Translations under genes and position numbers: made by a program | The notes under the pieces: model-generated | What the model was told of the DNA's origin: nothing | Database searches by the model: none | The model's input: the letters and a program-made list of their open reading frames with translations, nothing else | Shown: positions 17,452-25,823 of the stretch, piece by piece | Layout: each line of letters opens with the position of its first letter | How positions within the stretch are numbered: the stretch's first letter is position 1 | DNA from: Chthoniobacterales bacterium | Lineage (GTDB): Bacteria > Verrucomicrobiota > Verrucomicrobiia > Chthoniobacterales > UBA10450 | NCBI GenBank assembly: GCA_035274845.1 | Contig: DATENU010000022.1 | Location: 310,001 to 374,000 of the forward strand | Direction: 5' to 3' | DNA length: 64,000 nucleotides

Positions 17452-17609
17452 AGCAGATGAAAGTCCACACCATGCTCGTCATCGGTAACCGCGATCTGGA
17501 AGCCAACGCGACCAGCGTTCGCGTCCACGGCAAAGGAAACCTCGGCGCCAGGCCGCGCGATGAAGTCATCGCCGATCTATTGAAATCGATCGGGAAGCGA
17601 AGCCGTTAG
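17452..17609 (+). pseudogene. thrS 3'-end fragment, copy 1
   Basis: Translates as 'EQMKVHTMLVIGNRDLEA', then a tail 'HGKGNLGARPRDEVIADLL' ending in TAG at 17607. This matches the last ~53 codons of thrS in the same orientation and reading frame. Differences are spread over synonymous and conservative sites (DNA roughly three-quarters identical), as between orthologues of different species. Weaker similarity continues upstream to about 17411 and is then lost. It has no start codon and lies just upstream of the KAP gene. Confidence 0.88.
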
Positions 17610-17650
17610 CTCGGGGGCCATTGACAGGCACCCGCAAGAATGTGCGTCCG

Positions 17651-19015
17651 CTAATCGGACACCGTCATGGTGCGCGCACCGGGTTCAGTTTTCGGATTCG
17701 TGATGCGGAAGAGCGCGGCCATCATGGCGCGGCCTTCCGGGGTAAAGATAGGCGCGTGACCATGGATGATTTCATCAGGCACATGAATCACCCAGTATGG
17801 CGTGGTCGGATTTCCCCCCACCTTTGTCAGACGCCACCATTTGAAATGATCCGGATTATCTCGGTCGGAGGTGGCAAAAACCAGTCCTCGCGGGTGCCGC
17901 AAATTCTCCTCGAAGGCAGGATTGCTCTCCGAGGGCGGTTCTGTCGCATTTTCCTGCCGGGTAAGCAGCGCCACGGACGAAGCGCTGTCGGGAGGATCAG
18001 AGGGAACGGTGTCGTGCGACCACAAATGAAGATTGTGACCGGGAGTTTGCGTCAGGTACTCGTTCTGATCCACCTGATGGCTCGCGTTGTCATATTTGTC
18101 GTCCCATTGATAACGCCGATGCGCGAATAGATTCGGGAGGAAGGTCCCCAGAGGGAAGTAGGTTTTCGTGGCTGTATCGGATTTGGATGTCATCGAAATG
18201 AGGAGCGGACGATCGGCAGTGACGGTTCCCCGATGCGGCATGCGCGCGAACATGTCCTTCATCTCCTTCGCATAAATGGATTCGGCTGCTGAATTCACCA
18301 GCAGAATCAGGTCGGCGGGCGCACTCACAGGCTGCCCGCGGCTCTGGACATCCTGGGCAAGCAGACTGCCGGTCATCGCCTGAGCCATGGCTTTCTCGAG
18401 CACCAGCGCGCCGAAGGAGTGACCGATAACGACGCATTTCGAACCTTGATGATATTTTCGCGCCTGTCGGATCAGCTGAAAGATTGTCTCGGTCACAGGC
18501 GTGCCCGCAACTCGAGTCGCGGCGCCTTTCCGATCTAGAAATGTCAGGTAATCGAGCGGACCCTGCACCAATCTACCCCGCCAGCCGATGTAAACGCCGT
18601 GCACTTGCAAATGGCGGGTGCTGTCGGACATGGCCAGCTCCGCGAGAAGACGTTGAAAAGTCTCCACATCCCCCGGATTCTTCCCACCCGGCTTGCGGTC
18701 CGCCGCGTTGTGGTGCCAGCCGTGAATGAAAAGGACCAGAAGAACCGGCTTCTTCGCATCCCGGATATACCGGCTCGTTTTCCCGAGTTGGCGCCGATCC
18801 CAGAAGTCGCCTTTCTCATCAAATTCGACGAACGAGAGCCGAACGGAGCGGTCGGACGAAACCATAGTCTCTTCGAAGTGAGGTTTCTGGCCGGCGTAGA
18901 TATCGTCCGCAATGCCTCCGAGGCGATACGGCTGGTTGGCCACGCAGCCGGCTAGAAGCAGGACAAGGACGGACGCGGCCGTGGGACGGGCAGAAAAGAG
19001 AAAGGCTATAGGCAT
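17651..19015 (-). CDS. Lipoprotein alpha/beta hydrolase
   Basis: 454 residues. The N-terminus ends in the lipobox 'LLAGC', so it is probably a lipoprotein. 'VLLVLFIHGWHHNA' is the oxyanion-hole strand and 'VIGHSFGALV' holds the nucleophile Ser. A long C-terminal region with 'NPDHFKWWRL', 'TPYWVIHVPDEIIHGHAPIF' provides candidate His residues. The fold is that of esterases/lipases; the substrate is unknown. It lies on the minus strand between thrS 3'-end copies 1 and 2 with nothing else, as a single-gene block. Confidence 0.85.
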   Translation of the reverse strand: MPIAFLFSARPTAASVLVLLLAGCVANQPYRLGGIADDIYAGQKPHFEETMVSSDRSVRLSFVEFDEKGDFWDRRQLGKTSRYIRDAKKPVLLVLFIHGWHHNAADRKPGGKNPGDVETFQRLLAELAMSDSTRHLQVHGVYIGWRGRLVQGPLDYLTFLDRKGAATRVAGTPVTETIFQLIRQARKYHQGSKCVVIGHSFGALVLEKAMAQAMTGSLLAQDVQSRGQPVSAPADLILLVNSAAESIYAKEMKDMFARMPHRGTVTADRPLLISMTSKSDTATKTYFPLGTFLPNLFAHRRYQWDDKYDNASHQVDQNEYLTQTPGHNLHLWSHDTVPSDPPDSASSVALLTRQENATEPPSESNPAFEENLRHPRGLVFATSDRDNPDHFKWWRLTKVGGNPTTPYWVIHVPDEIIHGHAPIFTPEGRAMMAALFRITNPKTEPGARTMTVSD

Positions 19016-19143
19016 CGCTTCAAGAGCTGAGGGTTTGTTTTCGGCGGAACTCGCTTCCTTCTTACATCTTCCCGGAAACTCCGATCAAGAATATCTACGG
19101 GAAGCGAAGATCGAAGTTTCTGTTGTCGATCTTCAAACGAGCT

Positions 19144-19357
19144 ACGCCGGCCATTCCCGCTCTGGCTCGCACCGAGCAGGTCCGCATCCTCCCGATCGGC
19201 GATGAGACGCCGTTCGTCGATTACGCCCGCTCACGGCGAGCTCCGCTCCTATCAAGTCAGCGTCCGCGTCAGCGGGAAAGGCAACCTCGGCGCCAGGCCG
19301 CGCGGCGAAGTGATCGCAGACATCCTGGCGTCGATCAAAGAGCGGCGCGCGACTTGA
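19144..19357 (+). pseudogene. thrS 3'-end fragment, copy 2 (frameshifted, internally deleted)
   Basis: 19144-19240 matches thrS from about 13614 (coding 'EQVRILPIGDETPFVDYARS'). A small deletion changes frame, about 115 bases are missing, and 19263-19357 again matches the thrS terminus ('GKGNLGARPRGEVIADIL', ending TGA). Same orientation as thrS. More decayed than copy 1 but covering more of the anticodon-binding domain. Confidence 0.85.
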
Positions 19358-19473
19358 GCGGGGGGACACTCCTGTGCGATTCTCGACCTCCAGTCAGGCT
19401 TGAGGTCTTACGATTGGGCTTGGTTGCGTTACCGTACAAACACTAAAGTTCGAGTGATTCGAGACGACCAACT

Positions 19474-19885
19474 ATGAAACCAATCCTGATCCTAATCGCC
19501 GCGATCGTCCTTGGTTTGAGCAACGACGCTTTCGCGCGCATCGGGCAGACCGAGGAGCAAGTCGGCGCGCTTTTCGGAAAAACCGATAGACGCGGGCAAG
19601 CCGGACAAAGCCGGCGTGACGACACACATATACAAGAACCCAAGCGGTGAGTATCATGCTCTCGTCCAATTTCTAAAAGGTCACAGCATCGCCGAAGCGT
19701 ATTCGCGCGTGGATGGGGGCAAGCTCTCCGACAAAGAAATGTCGATCTTTCTCCAGGGAAATTCTGGCGGAAAGCAATGGATAAAAGACCCGGACAAGCT
19801 CGCGTGGGAAAGAAGCGACCATCGCGCAAAGGCGTGGTACGAAACACTTTCGGGACGGCCGACGCTGCTTATCCAGGCGAAGTAA
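19474..19885 (+). CDS. Small secreted protein, frameshifted at an A5 run
   Basis: ATG 19474 opens a signal peptide (MKPILILIAAIVLGLSNDAFA) followed by 'RIGQTEEQVGALFGK'. The frame then shifts at the A run 19578-19582. Reading four A's instead of five joins it to 'PIDAGKPDKAGVTTHIYKNP' and on to 'RPTLLIQAK' and a TAA at 19885, giving one 136-residue secreted protein. 'ARIGQTEEQ...LFGKP' resembles small periplasmic proteins from soil Verrucomicrobiota, but I know no function. The shift may be a sequencing error or a real inactivation. It is the only gene between thrS 3'-end copies 2 and 3. Confidence 0.7.
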
Positions 19886-19900
19886 CATCAGCCGGGATTT

Positions 19901-19973
19901 AGCAAGGTCGCCGCGTAGCGAAGTGATTGCCGAAATCATGGACTCGATCAATGAACGCCGGGCAACCGACTGA
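19901..19973 (+). pseudogene. thrS 3'-end fragment, copy 3
   Basis: The last ~22 codons of a thrS-like gene ('SEVIAEIMDSINERRATD', then TGA), same orientation as thrS. It aligns best with copy 2 ('GEVIADILASIKERRAT'). Shortest and most decayed of the three copies, and the furthest from thrS. Confidence 0.72.
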
Positions 19974-19996
19974 CGATTCGAATCCGTTCCCTCATT

Positions 19997-21955
19997 GTGA
20001 CTGAATTGCTTCCACCCAAGACATGCGCACCAGGCCGCGCGGCCTGGTTCGCGATCGCGTGTTTGGTTTCGAGCGCGACGATGTTATTAGCCGCGGACCC
20101 GACGCCGACGCCATCCCCCACGCCGTCAGATCCCGGGGAGCGCGGCGACGCGGCGATGGACGCGAGGAATTGGGAGGAAGCAGTGAAAGCTTACAGCGAA
20201 GCGATTGAGCGCGAGCCGAAGAAGGCGGGGCGCTACCTCGACCGTAGCACTGCCTACGACGTGCTGGGCGACACCGACAAAGCGGTGGCCGACGCGAACA
20301 AGGCGATCGAGCTGGAGCCGAAGAATCCAGTGGCTTACGAAGTACGCGGCTGGGTTAAATATACCAAACGCCCGAACGCGGAAGCGATCGCGGACCTGAC
20401 AAAAGCAATCGAGTTGAATCCAAAGTTCGCGCGCGCTTTGAACCGTCGCGCCCGCATTCTCACCGACGAAAACCGATCCAAGGAAGCACTCGCCGACGTC
20501 GAAAAGGCCATCAGCCTGGCCGAAGATTACGCGGATGCCTACACCACGCGGGGACGGCTTTATTTCCTCGAGGGCCAATATCGCAAGGCCATTGTTGATC
20601 TGTCGACGTCCATCGGGTTCGATCCGCAACTGGCGCGACCCTACGGGATGCGGAGCCGCATTTGGTCCTTCTGGAAAGACCACAAACGCGCCTTGGAAGA
20701 CGCGGACCAGCTCGTGAAACTCGACCCGAAAAGCTACTATTCGTTTCTGGCGCGAGCTTATGCCTTGGATGGCGACGGCAAGTTTGAAGCGGCCCTGTCG
20801 GACGTCGAAGAAGCCCGGAAGATAAACGATAAGGCGGGGGACGTTTACGCTGAGAAAGCCTACTGCCTGCTTTATCTCAAGAAATTTGACGAAGCGATCG
20901 CGGAATCATCGCGAGCCATCGAGCTTCAGCCGAATTTTTCAGAAGCCCATCGCATTCGCGGAGGCGCTTTGCTGGAGAAAAAGCAACTCGATGGCGCTAT
21001 CACTGACCTGTCGATCGCAATCCGGCTGAATCCGCGGGATGTCCGCGCGTTGATCGGGCGCGGGAGTGCTCGCTACCAGCGTTCTCAATTTGCCGACGCG
21101 CTGGCTGATTTCGACGCGGCGCTGAAGATCGATCCGACATCGTTCGAGGCCCGGTTGGACCGCGCGGACACCTACAAGCAACTGGGGCAGAATGAGAAAG
21201 CGAGCGCGGACTTCAAACAATTGGCGAGCACGAAGCCGGACCGGCCGGACGCCTATTTGCGGCGCGCGATCGCCTATGAGGGTGACGGACAATACGATGC
21301 CGCGATTGCCGACGCGCAAAAAGCGATGGAGCTCGATAGCAAGCTGACGGCGCCTGCTCTTATGCTCATGACGTTTTCCAAAAACAAAAAGGGGGATCGG
21401 GAAGGCGCGCTCGTAAGCGCGAACCGCTGGATCGAATTAGAGCCTTCCAACGCTAACGCATTCCAGGCCAGAGCCGGGGTGTTCGGCAGCCTGAAACGTC
21501 ATCGCGAAGCATTGGAGGATTCTCGCAAAGCGGTGGAGCTGGCGCCGGCCGATCCGGTTTGCCGATTGAATAATGCCTACTTTCTCTCACGGGTTGGCGA
21601 TTACGCGGGGGCTCGCCGGGAATTAGACGAAGCGGAAAAAATGGGCAGCCGTTTCGCCTGGTTTTATAACAACCTGGCCTGGCTTCTCTCGACCGCCGAC
21701 GACGACAATATTCGGGACGGCAGGAAAGCGGAGGAAGCGATCAAGGAAGCGATGGAGTTGCTGCCTAACGAGGGACGCATCTGGGACACAAAGGCGGCGG
21801 TCTGCGCGGAGGTTGGCCAGTTCGATGAAGCCGTAAAGTGGCAGAAACGATATCTCGCTCTCAAGACGCTGACCTCGGAACAGCGAAAAGATGGCCAACA
21901 TCGTCTCGATCTTTATCAAAAACATCAGCCCTACCGGCAAGCGCCGGGCCAGTAG
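19997..21955 (+). CDS. Secreted TPR-repeat protein
   Basis: 652 residues from GTG 19997. It has a signal peptide (hydrophobic 'WFAIACLVSSATMLLAA'), a short 'DPTPTPSPTPSDP' linker, then about 16 tetratricopeptide repeats of the 'A......AI.L.P....AY..RG.......' type. The C-terminus ends in a distinctive 'LDLYQKHQPYRQ'. The convergent TPR gene at 22221-23915 ends in a very similar 'MALFEKHQPYHQ', so the two are related. TPR arrays bind partner proteins; no catalytic part is present. It follows the last thrS fragment by 23 bases. Confidence 0.88.
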   Translation: MTELLPPKTCAPGRAAWFAIACLVSSATMLLAADPTPTPSPTPSDPGERGDAAMDARNWEEAVKAYSEAIEREPKKAGRYLDRSTAYDVLGDTDKAVADANKAIELEPKNPVAYEVRGWVKYTKRPNAEAIADLTKAIELNPKFARALNRRARILTDENRSKEALADVEKAISLAEDYADAYTTRGRLYFLEGQYRKAIVDLSTSIGFDPQLARPYGMRSRIWSFWKDHKRALEDADQLVKLDPKSYYSFLARAYALDGDGKFEAALSDVEEARKINDKAGDVYAEKAYCLLYLKKFDEAIAESSRAIELQPNFSEAHRIRGGALLEKKQLDGAITDLSIAIRLNPRDVRALIGRGSARYQRSQFADALADFDAALKIDPTSFEARLDRADTYKQLGQNEKASADFKQLASTKPDRPDAYLRRAIAYEGDGQYDAAIADAQKAMELDSKLTAPALMLMTFSKNKKGDREGALVSANRWIELEPSNANAFQARAGVFGSLKRHREALEDSRKAVELAPADPVCRLNNAYFLSRVGDYAGARRELDEAEKMGSRFAWFYNNLAWLLSTADDDNIRDGRKAEEAIKEAMELLPNEGRIWDTKAAVCAEVGQFDEAVKWQKRYLALKTLTSEQRKDGQHRLDLYQKHQPYRQAPGQ

Positions 21956-22069
21956 CTCAGCCACGCGATGACCGCTGTGAGCAGGAATGAAATGGTCGAG
22001 CGAGCAACCCAAACCCGCTGATTGGAACCCGGCAGGGCGAGGCGTGTCGAATCCCCGCGGCAAAAAGAA

Positions 22070-22137
22070 GTTGTAATGGCGGGTGTCACCACCCGCAGTC
22101 ATAGCAGATGCGGCTGGTGACAGCCGCCTCTACAACC
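22070..22137. repeat. REP doublet (GTAG type) between convergent TPR genes
   Basis: The right end reads, in reverse complement, GGTTGTAGAGGCGGCTG; the left end begins GTTGTAATGGCGGGTG. Each arm has its own stem (GCGGGTG/CACCCGC and GCGGCTG/CAGCCGC). It sits in the 265-base gap between two convergent stops. Nothing else is visible in that gap. Confidence 0.8.
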
Positions 22138-22220
22138 AAAAGCGCTCCACCGCTCGGCTTCGATGGCGCACGCCGTCGTGCAACGCCTGATCGATACTGC
22201 GTTCAGCGAATGAACAGCCT

Positions 22221-23915
22221 TTAAGGATTCTCCTGGTGATACGGCTGGTGCTTTTCAAAGAGCGCCATGCGCTTTTGCATCCCCGCACCGATGTCGTCCG
22301 ATTTCTCGTGTAGTTTGAGTGCTTCAGACTGCCGCTTGATGGCCTGGTCAAAATCTCCGACCTCAGCGAAGGCGGCGGCGAGCGTATCGAGAATTTCCGG
22401 ATCTTTCCATTCCCGCATCTCGCAGGCTTTCGTCGCCAGATCGACGGCCCTTTTCCCATCGCGACATGCCTTGTCAGGACAGGTGGCGAAGAACCAGGCC
22501 GCGGCGTTCAGGAGCGTCGACTCGCCGTTGCCAAAGTGTTCAAGGGCATGCTGGTAATCGTCCCGGGCCTGCAAATATTCGCGCCGATCCGCCCGGAGCC
22601 GCGCCCGCGAATAATAGGGTTCGGCGGTCTCGGGACTGAGTGAAACCGCTGTGTCGGCGTCCTTCAACGCCTCGTCACTCCGTTTCAGACGCAACAAGAC
22701 TCTCACGCGCCGCGTGTAGGCCGGCGCGAACTTGGGGTTCAAACGGATCGCCTCGTTGAGATCCGCCAGGGCGCGCTCCAGATCGTTGGCGGCGAGATAA
22801 TTCAAAGCGCGGTTAACGAACGCTTGGAACAACTTCGGATTCAGCCGAATCGCTTCGTTGTAATCGCTGGTCGATTTCGCGAGCTCGTTCTTGTGCGCGT
22901 AGGCGTTGCCGCGATTGGTCAAAGCGTCGGCGTTGGTTGGCTCGAGTCGAACCGCCTCTTCGTAATCACGGAGGGCGCGATCCCAGTCCCCCTTGCCGGC
23001 ATACGAGCTGCCGCGGATATCGAGAATGATTGAGGTCTGGAAATTATTCGGGTTCGCCTCGAGCGCTTTGTTACAGAGATCGATCGCTTCGTCATAACGA
23101 CGGCTGATTTGCGCAACCTGCGCGGCGGAACGGAGCTCGGAGACCAGCGGGTTGGGATTACGTCGCCGCGGAGTCGAGTTGATAGCAGGAACTCTGGGAG
23201 CGAGTTGCATCGCGTGAAGAGCGTCCGCGTCGGCGCGAGCCGTATCCCCTTTCAACTGGTGAATGCGCGCCCGGGCCGAATAGGCCTCCGCCAGGTCCGA
23301 ATTAATCGAAATAGCGGAATCAAAGCTGGCCAGGGCGCCATCCAGGTCGTGGAGCTCGAGAAGCGCGGCGCCGCGGCGAAAATAGGCATAGCTGTTCTTC
23401 GGCTCGCACCGAACGCATTCGTTGAAGTCCTCCGCTGCTTTCGCCCACTCTTTGCGCTGGCTGTAAATCAGGCCGCGATTGAAATAAACCCAGGCCGCGT
23501 TCTCATCGTAACGCAGGCACTCCGCATAATCGGCCAGAGCTTTGTCCAGCTCGCCCTTGAGGTGATAGGCGTAACCGCGGCTCCCATACGTTTCCCCGTT
23601 TTCAGAATTAAGCCGAAGAGCTTCTGAATAATCGCGGATGGCATCCGCGTACTTGCCCGTCTCCGTTTCAGCATAACCGCGCGCCGAGTACACCCATGCC
23701 GCCTTCGCCGCGGTCAAGTGCAGCGCGAAAGCTTTGTCGAAAAGCGCGAACGCTGTTCCGAAATCGCGTTGGGCGAGGGCGTCGCTCGCCTTTTGCAAGG
23801 CGCGGTCCTGGCTACGATTGAGCAAGGACCAGTAGAGCCCGAACGCGATCCCGCCGGCGCCGAGAAGCAACACCATCGCGGCACCGGCCAGGAGAATTTT
23901 CGCGGATCTGCTCAT
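22221..23915 (-). CDS. Membrane-anchored TPR-repeat protein
   Basis: 564 residues. An N-terminal membrane anchor (about 7-30, 'ILLAGAAMVLLLGAGGIAFGLYW') is followed by about 13 TPR units ('GETYGSRGYAYHLKGELDKALADYAECLRYD' is typical). The C-terminal 'LFEKHQPYHQENP' tail is shared with the convergent TPR protein at 19997-21955. Its start overlaps the stop of the upstream membrane-protein gene (ATGA, 23915-23912), so the two are co-translated. Likely a scaffold at the inner membrane. Confidence 0.88.
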   Translation of the reverse strand: MSRSAKILLAGAAMVLLLGAGGIAFGLYWSLLNRSQDRALQKASDALAQRDFGTAFALFDKAFALHLTAAKAAWVYSARGYAETETGKYADAIRDYSEALRLNSENGETYGSRGYAYHLKGELDKALADYAECLRYDENAAWVYFNRGLIYSQRKEWAKAAEDFNECVRCEPKNSYAYFRRGAALLELHDLDGALASFDSAISINSDLAEAYSARARIHQLKGDTARADADALHAMQLAPRVPAINSTPRRRNPNPLVSELRSAAQVAQISRRYDEAIDLCNKALEANPNNFQTSIILDIRGSSYAGKGDWDRALRDYEEAVRLEPTNADALTNRGNAYAHKNELAKSTSDYNEAIRLNPKLFQAFVNRALNYLAANDLERALADLNEAIRLNPKFAPAYTRRVRVLLRLKRSDEALKDADTAVSLSPETAEPYYSRARLRADRREYLQARDDYQHALEHFGNGESTLLNAAAWFFATCPDKACRDGKRAVDLATKACEMREWKDPEILDTLAAAFAEVGDFDQAIKRQSEALKLHEKSDDIGAGMQKRMALFEKHQPYHQENP

Positions 23916-24679
23916 GCCCGTCGCTTCTTATTCGAAGCGTGACCGCGGCAGACCGCGTTTCTCTGCGCTGACTTATTTCTTTCACTCCACAGTCTCGGAA
24001 AAATGCGTTGGGCGAGGTCTGGGCGCGCATCGAAGAAAACAAGGAGGGCGGCAAAGAGGATCGGAAGGATGAAGAAGCCGCGCTGGCCGAAATTGCTCAG
24101 GAAATAAGAGAGCGCGACGTAGGTGGCGATGATGGTCACCTGGGCGGCGTTGGCGGCTTTTGAGCGACGGCGATCGGCCTCGATGTCACCAATGACCGGC
24201 GTGGCATGGGGAGATGTTCCAAGCTCGCCTGGTATCGTTACGGCTTCAAAACTTTGCTGGGCACGCACGCCGGTCGCCAGCGCCATGGCGCCAGCCGTTA
24301 TCCAAAAGCTCGGACGCGAGAGAAGTGCAGGCAGGTCTCCAGCCGTCGCCAAACCGAAGATCAACGCCGGCATTCCGATTGGCACGCTGATGATGGCGGC
24401 AACGATTCCGAGAAAAATGGCCAACCCAATAACCGCGGTTAGGCGCGAAGCCAGCAAGGTAGCTCGTGGGTCGACCGTGGTTGGATCGCTCCGGTCCCGG
24501 GTCGTGGCCACGATCAGCATCAAACCGAGCGACAGATCGAATGCGGTCAGGAGCAGGTAATTCGTGATGCTCCCGCGCCAAAAATAAAGAGGGAGCAGCG
24601 GCAGCGCGTGGCGCAGGACGTCCAGCGCAATCGCCGCTGTTCGTCCCGTGCCAGTCTGGTTTGGTTGAGCCAACGCCAT
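23912..24679 (-). CDS. Polytopic membrane protein of unknown function
   Basis: 255 residues with about six hydrophobic segments, including 'YLLLTAFDLSLGLMLIVATT', 'LTAVIGLAIFLGIVAAIISV' and 'FFILPILFAALLVFF'. The general layout recalls DUF6498-type membrane proteins, but I cannot confirm that by eye. The polar C-terminus is rich in Arg and Lys. It is the first gene of a coupled pair with the TPR protein and diverges from the beta-lactamase gene. Confidence 0.7.
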   Translation of the reverse strand: MALAQPNQTGTGRTAAIALDVLRHALPLLPLYFWRGSITNYLLLTAFDLSLGLMLIVATTRDRSDPTTVDPRATLLASRLTAVIGLAIFLGIVAAIISVPIGMPALIFGLATAGDLPALLSRPSFWITAGAMALATGVRAQQSFEAVTIPGELGTSPHATPVIGDIEADRRRSKAANAAQVTIIATYVALSYFLSNFGQRGFFILPILFAALLVFFDARPDLAQRIFPRLWSERNKSAQRNAVCRGHASNKKRRA

Positions 24680-24743
24680 CGAAAAAGGTTAACACGGAAT
24701 GTGTCCTCCTTGCAGGCGAACGATGTCTTGCAAAGATGCAGCG

Positions 24744-25610
24744 ATGAAATACTTCACCGCTCTGGTTGCCGGACTGCTGGTGACGCCGCTTTTCTTGGCC
24801 AAGGCTGAAAATGAGAAGGACGCCTCCGAGAAATTTGCTGCGCTGGAAAAACACGCTTCAGCGCGGATTGGCATCGCTGCATTTGATGTTTCGCGGAACA
24901 AACGGATCGAATATCACGCGGACCAACGCTTCCTAATGTGCAGCACGTTTAAGGTGCTGGCGGCGGCAGCCATCCTGAAACGGGTGGATGAGAACAAGGA
25001 GAAGCTCGATCGGTTTGTGCGCTACGACGAAAAGCAGCTGCTCGAGCATGCGCCGGTCACGCGTCAGCATGTGAAGGAAGGCGGGATGACTTTGGACGCG
25101 CTCTGCGCGGCCGCGATTACGCAGAGCGATAACACCGCTGCCAACCTCCTGCTCGACGCGATCGGCGATCCCAAAGGCGTAACGGAACTTGCCCGGGCCC
25201 TGCGCGATAATTCCACGCGGCTCGATCGCATGGAGCCGGAGCTGAACACCGGGAAGGATGGCGACGACCGCGATACAACTACGCCCGCCGCGATGGGCCG
25301 CGACCTGGAACGATTGCTGACCTCGGATTTCCTCACTCAAGCTTCGCGGACACGCCTGGAAGGTTGGATGCAGGCGAACCAGACCGGAGCAACGCTGATC
25401 CGAGCGAGCGTGCCGAAGGATTGGAAGGTCGGCGATAAGACCGGCCGCAGCAGCAACGGCGCTACCAATGACATCGCCATTTTGAGGCCGCCTTCGGGTG
25501 GGCCGGTGTTTCTGTCCATCTACACAATCGTTCCCGCCGTTTCATCTGAAGAGCGCGACAAGCTGGTGGCCGAGGCGGCGGAAATTGCGATCGACCTGCT
25601 CAGCAAATAA
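24744..25610 (+). CDS. Class A beta-lactamase
   Basis: 288 residues from ATG 24744 (signal peptide MKYFTALVAGLLVTPLFLAKA; the upstream in-frame extension is not protein-like). All class A motifs are present in order: S67-T-F-K70 (Ambler 70-73) within 'MCSTFK', S128-D-N130, E164-PELN168 (omega loop with the deacylating Glu) and K232-T-G234. The protein hydrolyses beta-lactams in the periplasm through an acyl-serine intermediate. There is no mobile element, integron or regulator (AmpR/BlaI) next to it, so it looks like a resident chromosomal enzyme. Substrate range cannot be read from the sequence. Confidence 0.94.
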   Translation: MKYFTALVAGLLVTPLFLAKAENEKDASEKFAALEKHASARIGIAAFDVSRNKRIEYHADQRFLMCSTFKVLAAAAILKRVDENKEKLDRFVRYDEKQLLEHAPVTRQHVKEGGMTLDALCAAAITQSDNTAANLLLDAIGDPKGVTELARALRDNSTRLDRMEPELNTGKDGDDRDTTTPAAMGRDLERLLTSDFLTQASRTRLEGWMQANQTGATLIRASVPKDWKVGDKTGRSSNGATNDIAILRPPSGGPVFLSIYTIVPAVSSEERDKLVAEAAEIAIDLLSK

Positions 25611-25630
25611 GAGCAAAAGCAGCTTCGGTT

Positions 25631-25712
25631 AACCGCGGATCGCGCGGATGACACGGATTTTTTCTTAATTCCCCCTCCCAGGCATCCGCGTAATCCGCGT
25701 AATCCGCGGTTT
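25631..25712. repeat. Imperfect inverted repeat of ATCCGCG units
   Basis: The left arm AACCGCGGATCGCGCGGAT (25631 on) is partly complementary to the right arm ATCCGCGTAATCCGCGGTT (to about 25712). A solo copy of the right arm with the same GGTTTTATTT tail occurs at 50147-50170. It lies in the gap after the beta-lactamase, where it may end transcription. Confidence 0.6.
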
Positions 25713-25733
25713 TATTTTTCTTCCTAATTGTGG

Positions 25734-25755
25734 GGCGTCCGCCGCGGCGGACGCC
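25734..25755. repeat. Perfect 22-bp GC palindrome
   Basis: GGCGTCCGCCG followed by its exact reverse complement. It lies 69 bases upstream of the next start codon, with no T tract. It could be an operator, a hairpin or a REP remnant. The rest of the gap 25611-25823 holds the preceding repeat and no gene. Confidence 0.6.
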
Positions 25756-25823
25756 GCGCACCCAGATGAGGTGTCTCATTTCGGGCGTGCCTTGCCAGGC
25801 CCGGGATTGCTAACCTGCGTCGG

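Noticed and set aside
13951..19996. Search for an integrase or transposase driving the thrS 3'-end duplications
   Set aside because: No recombinase-like frame was found in any of the three blocks; the RAYT inside thrS is not known to duplicate gene ends, so no driver is assigned.
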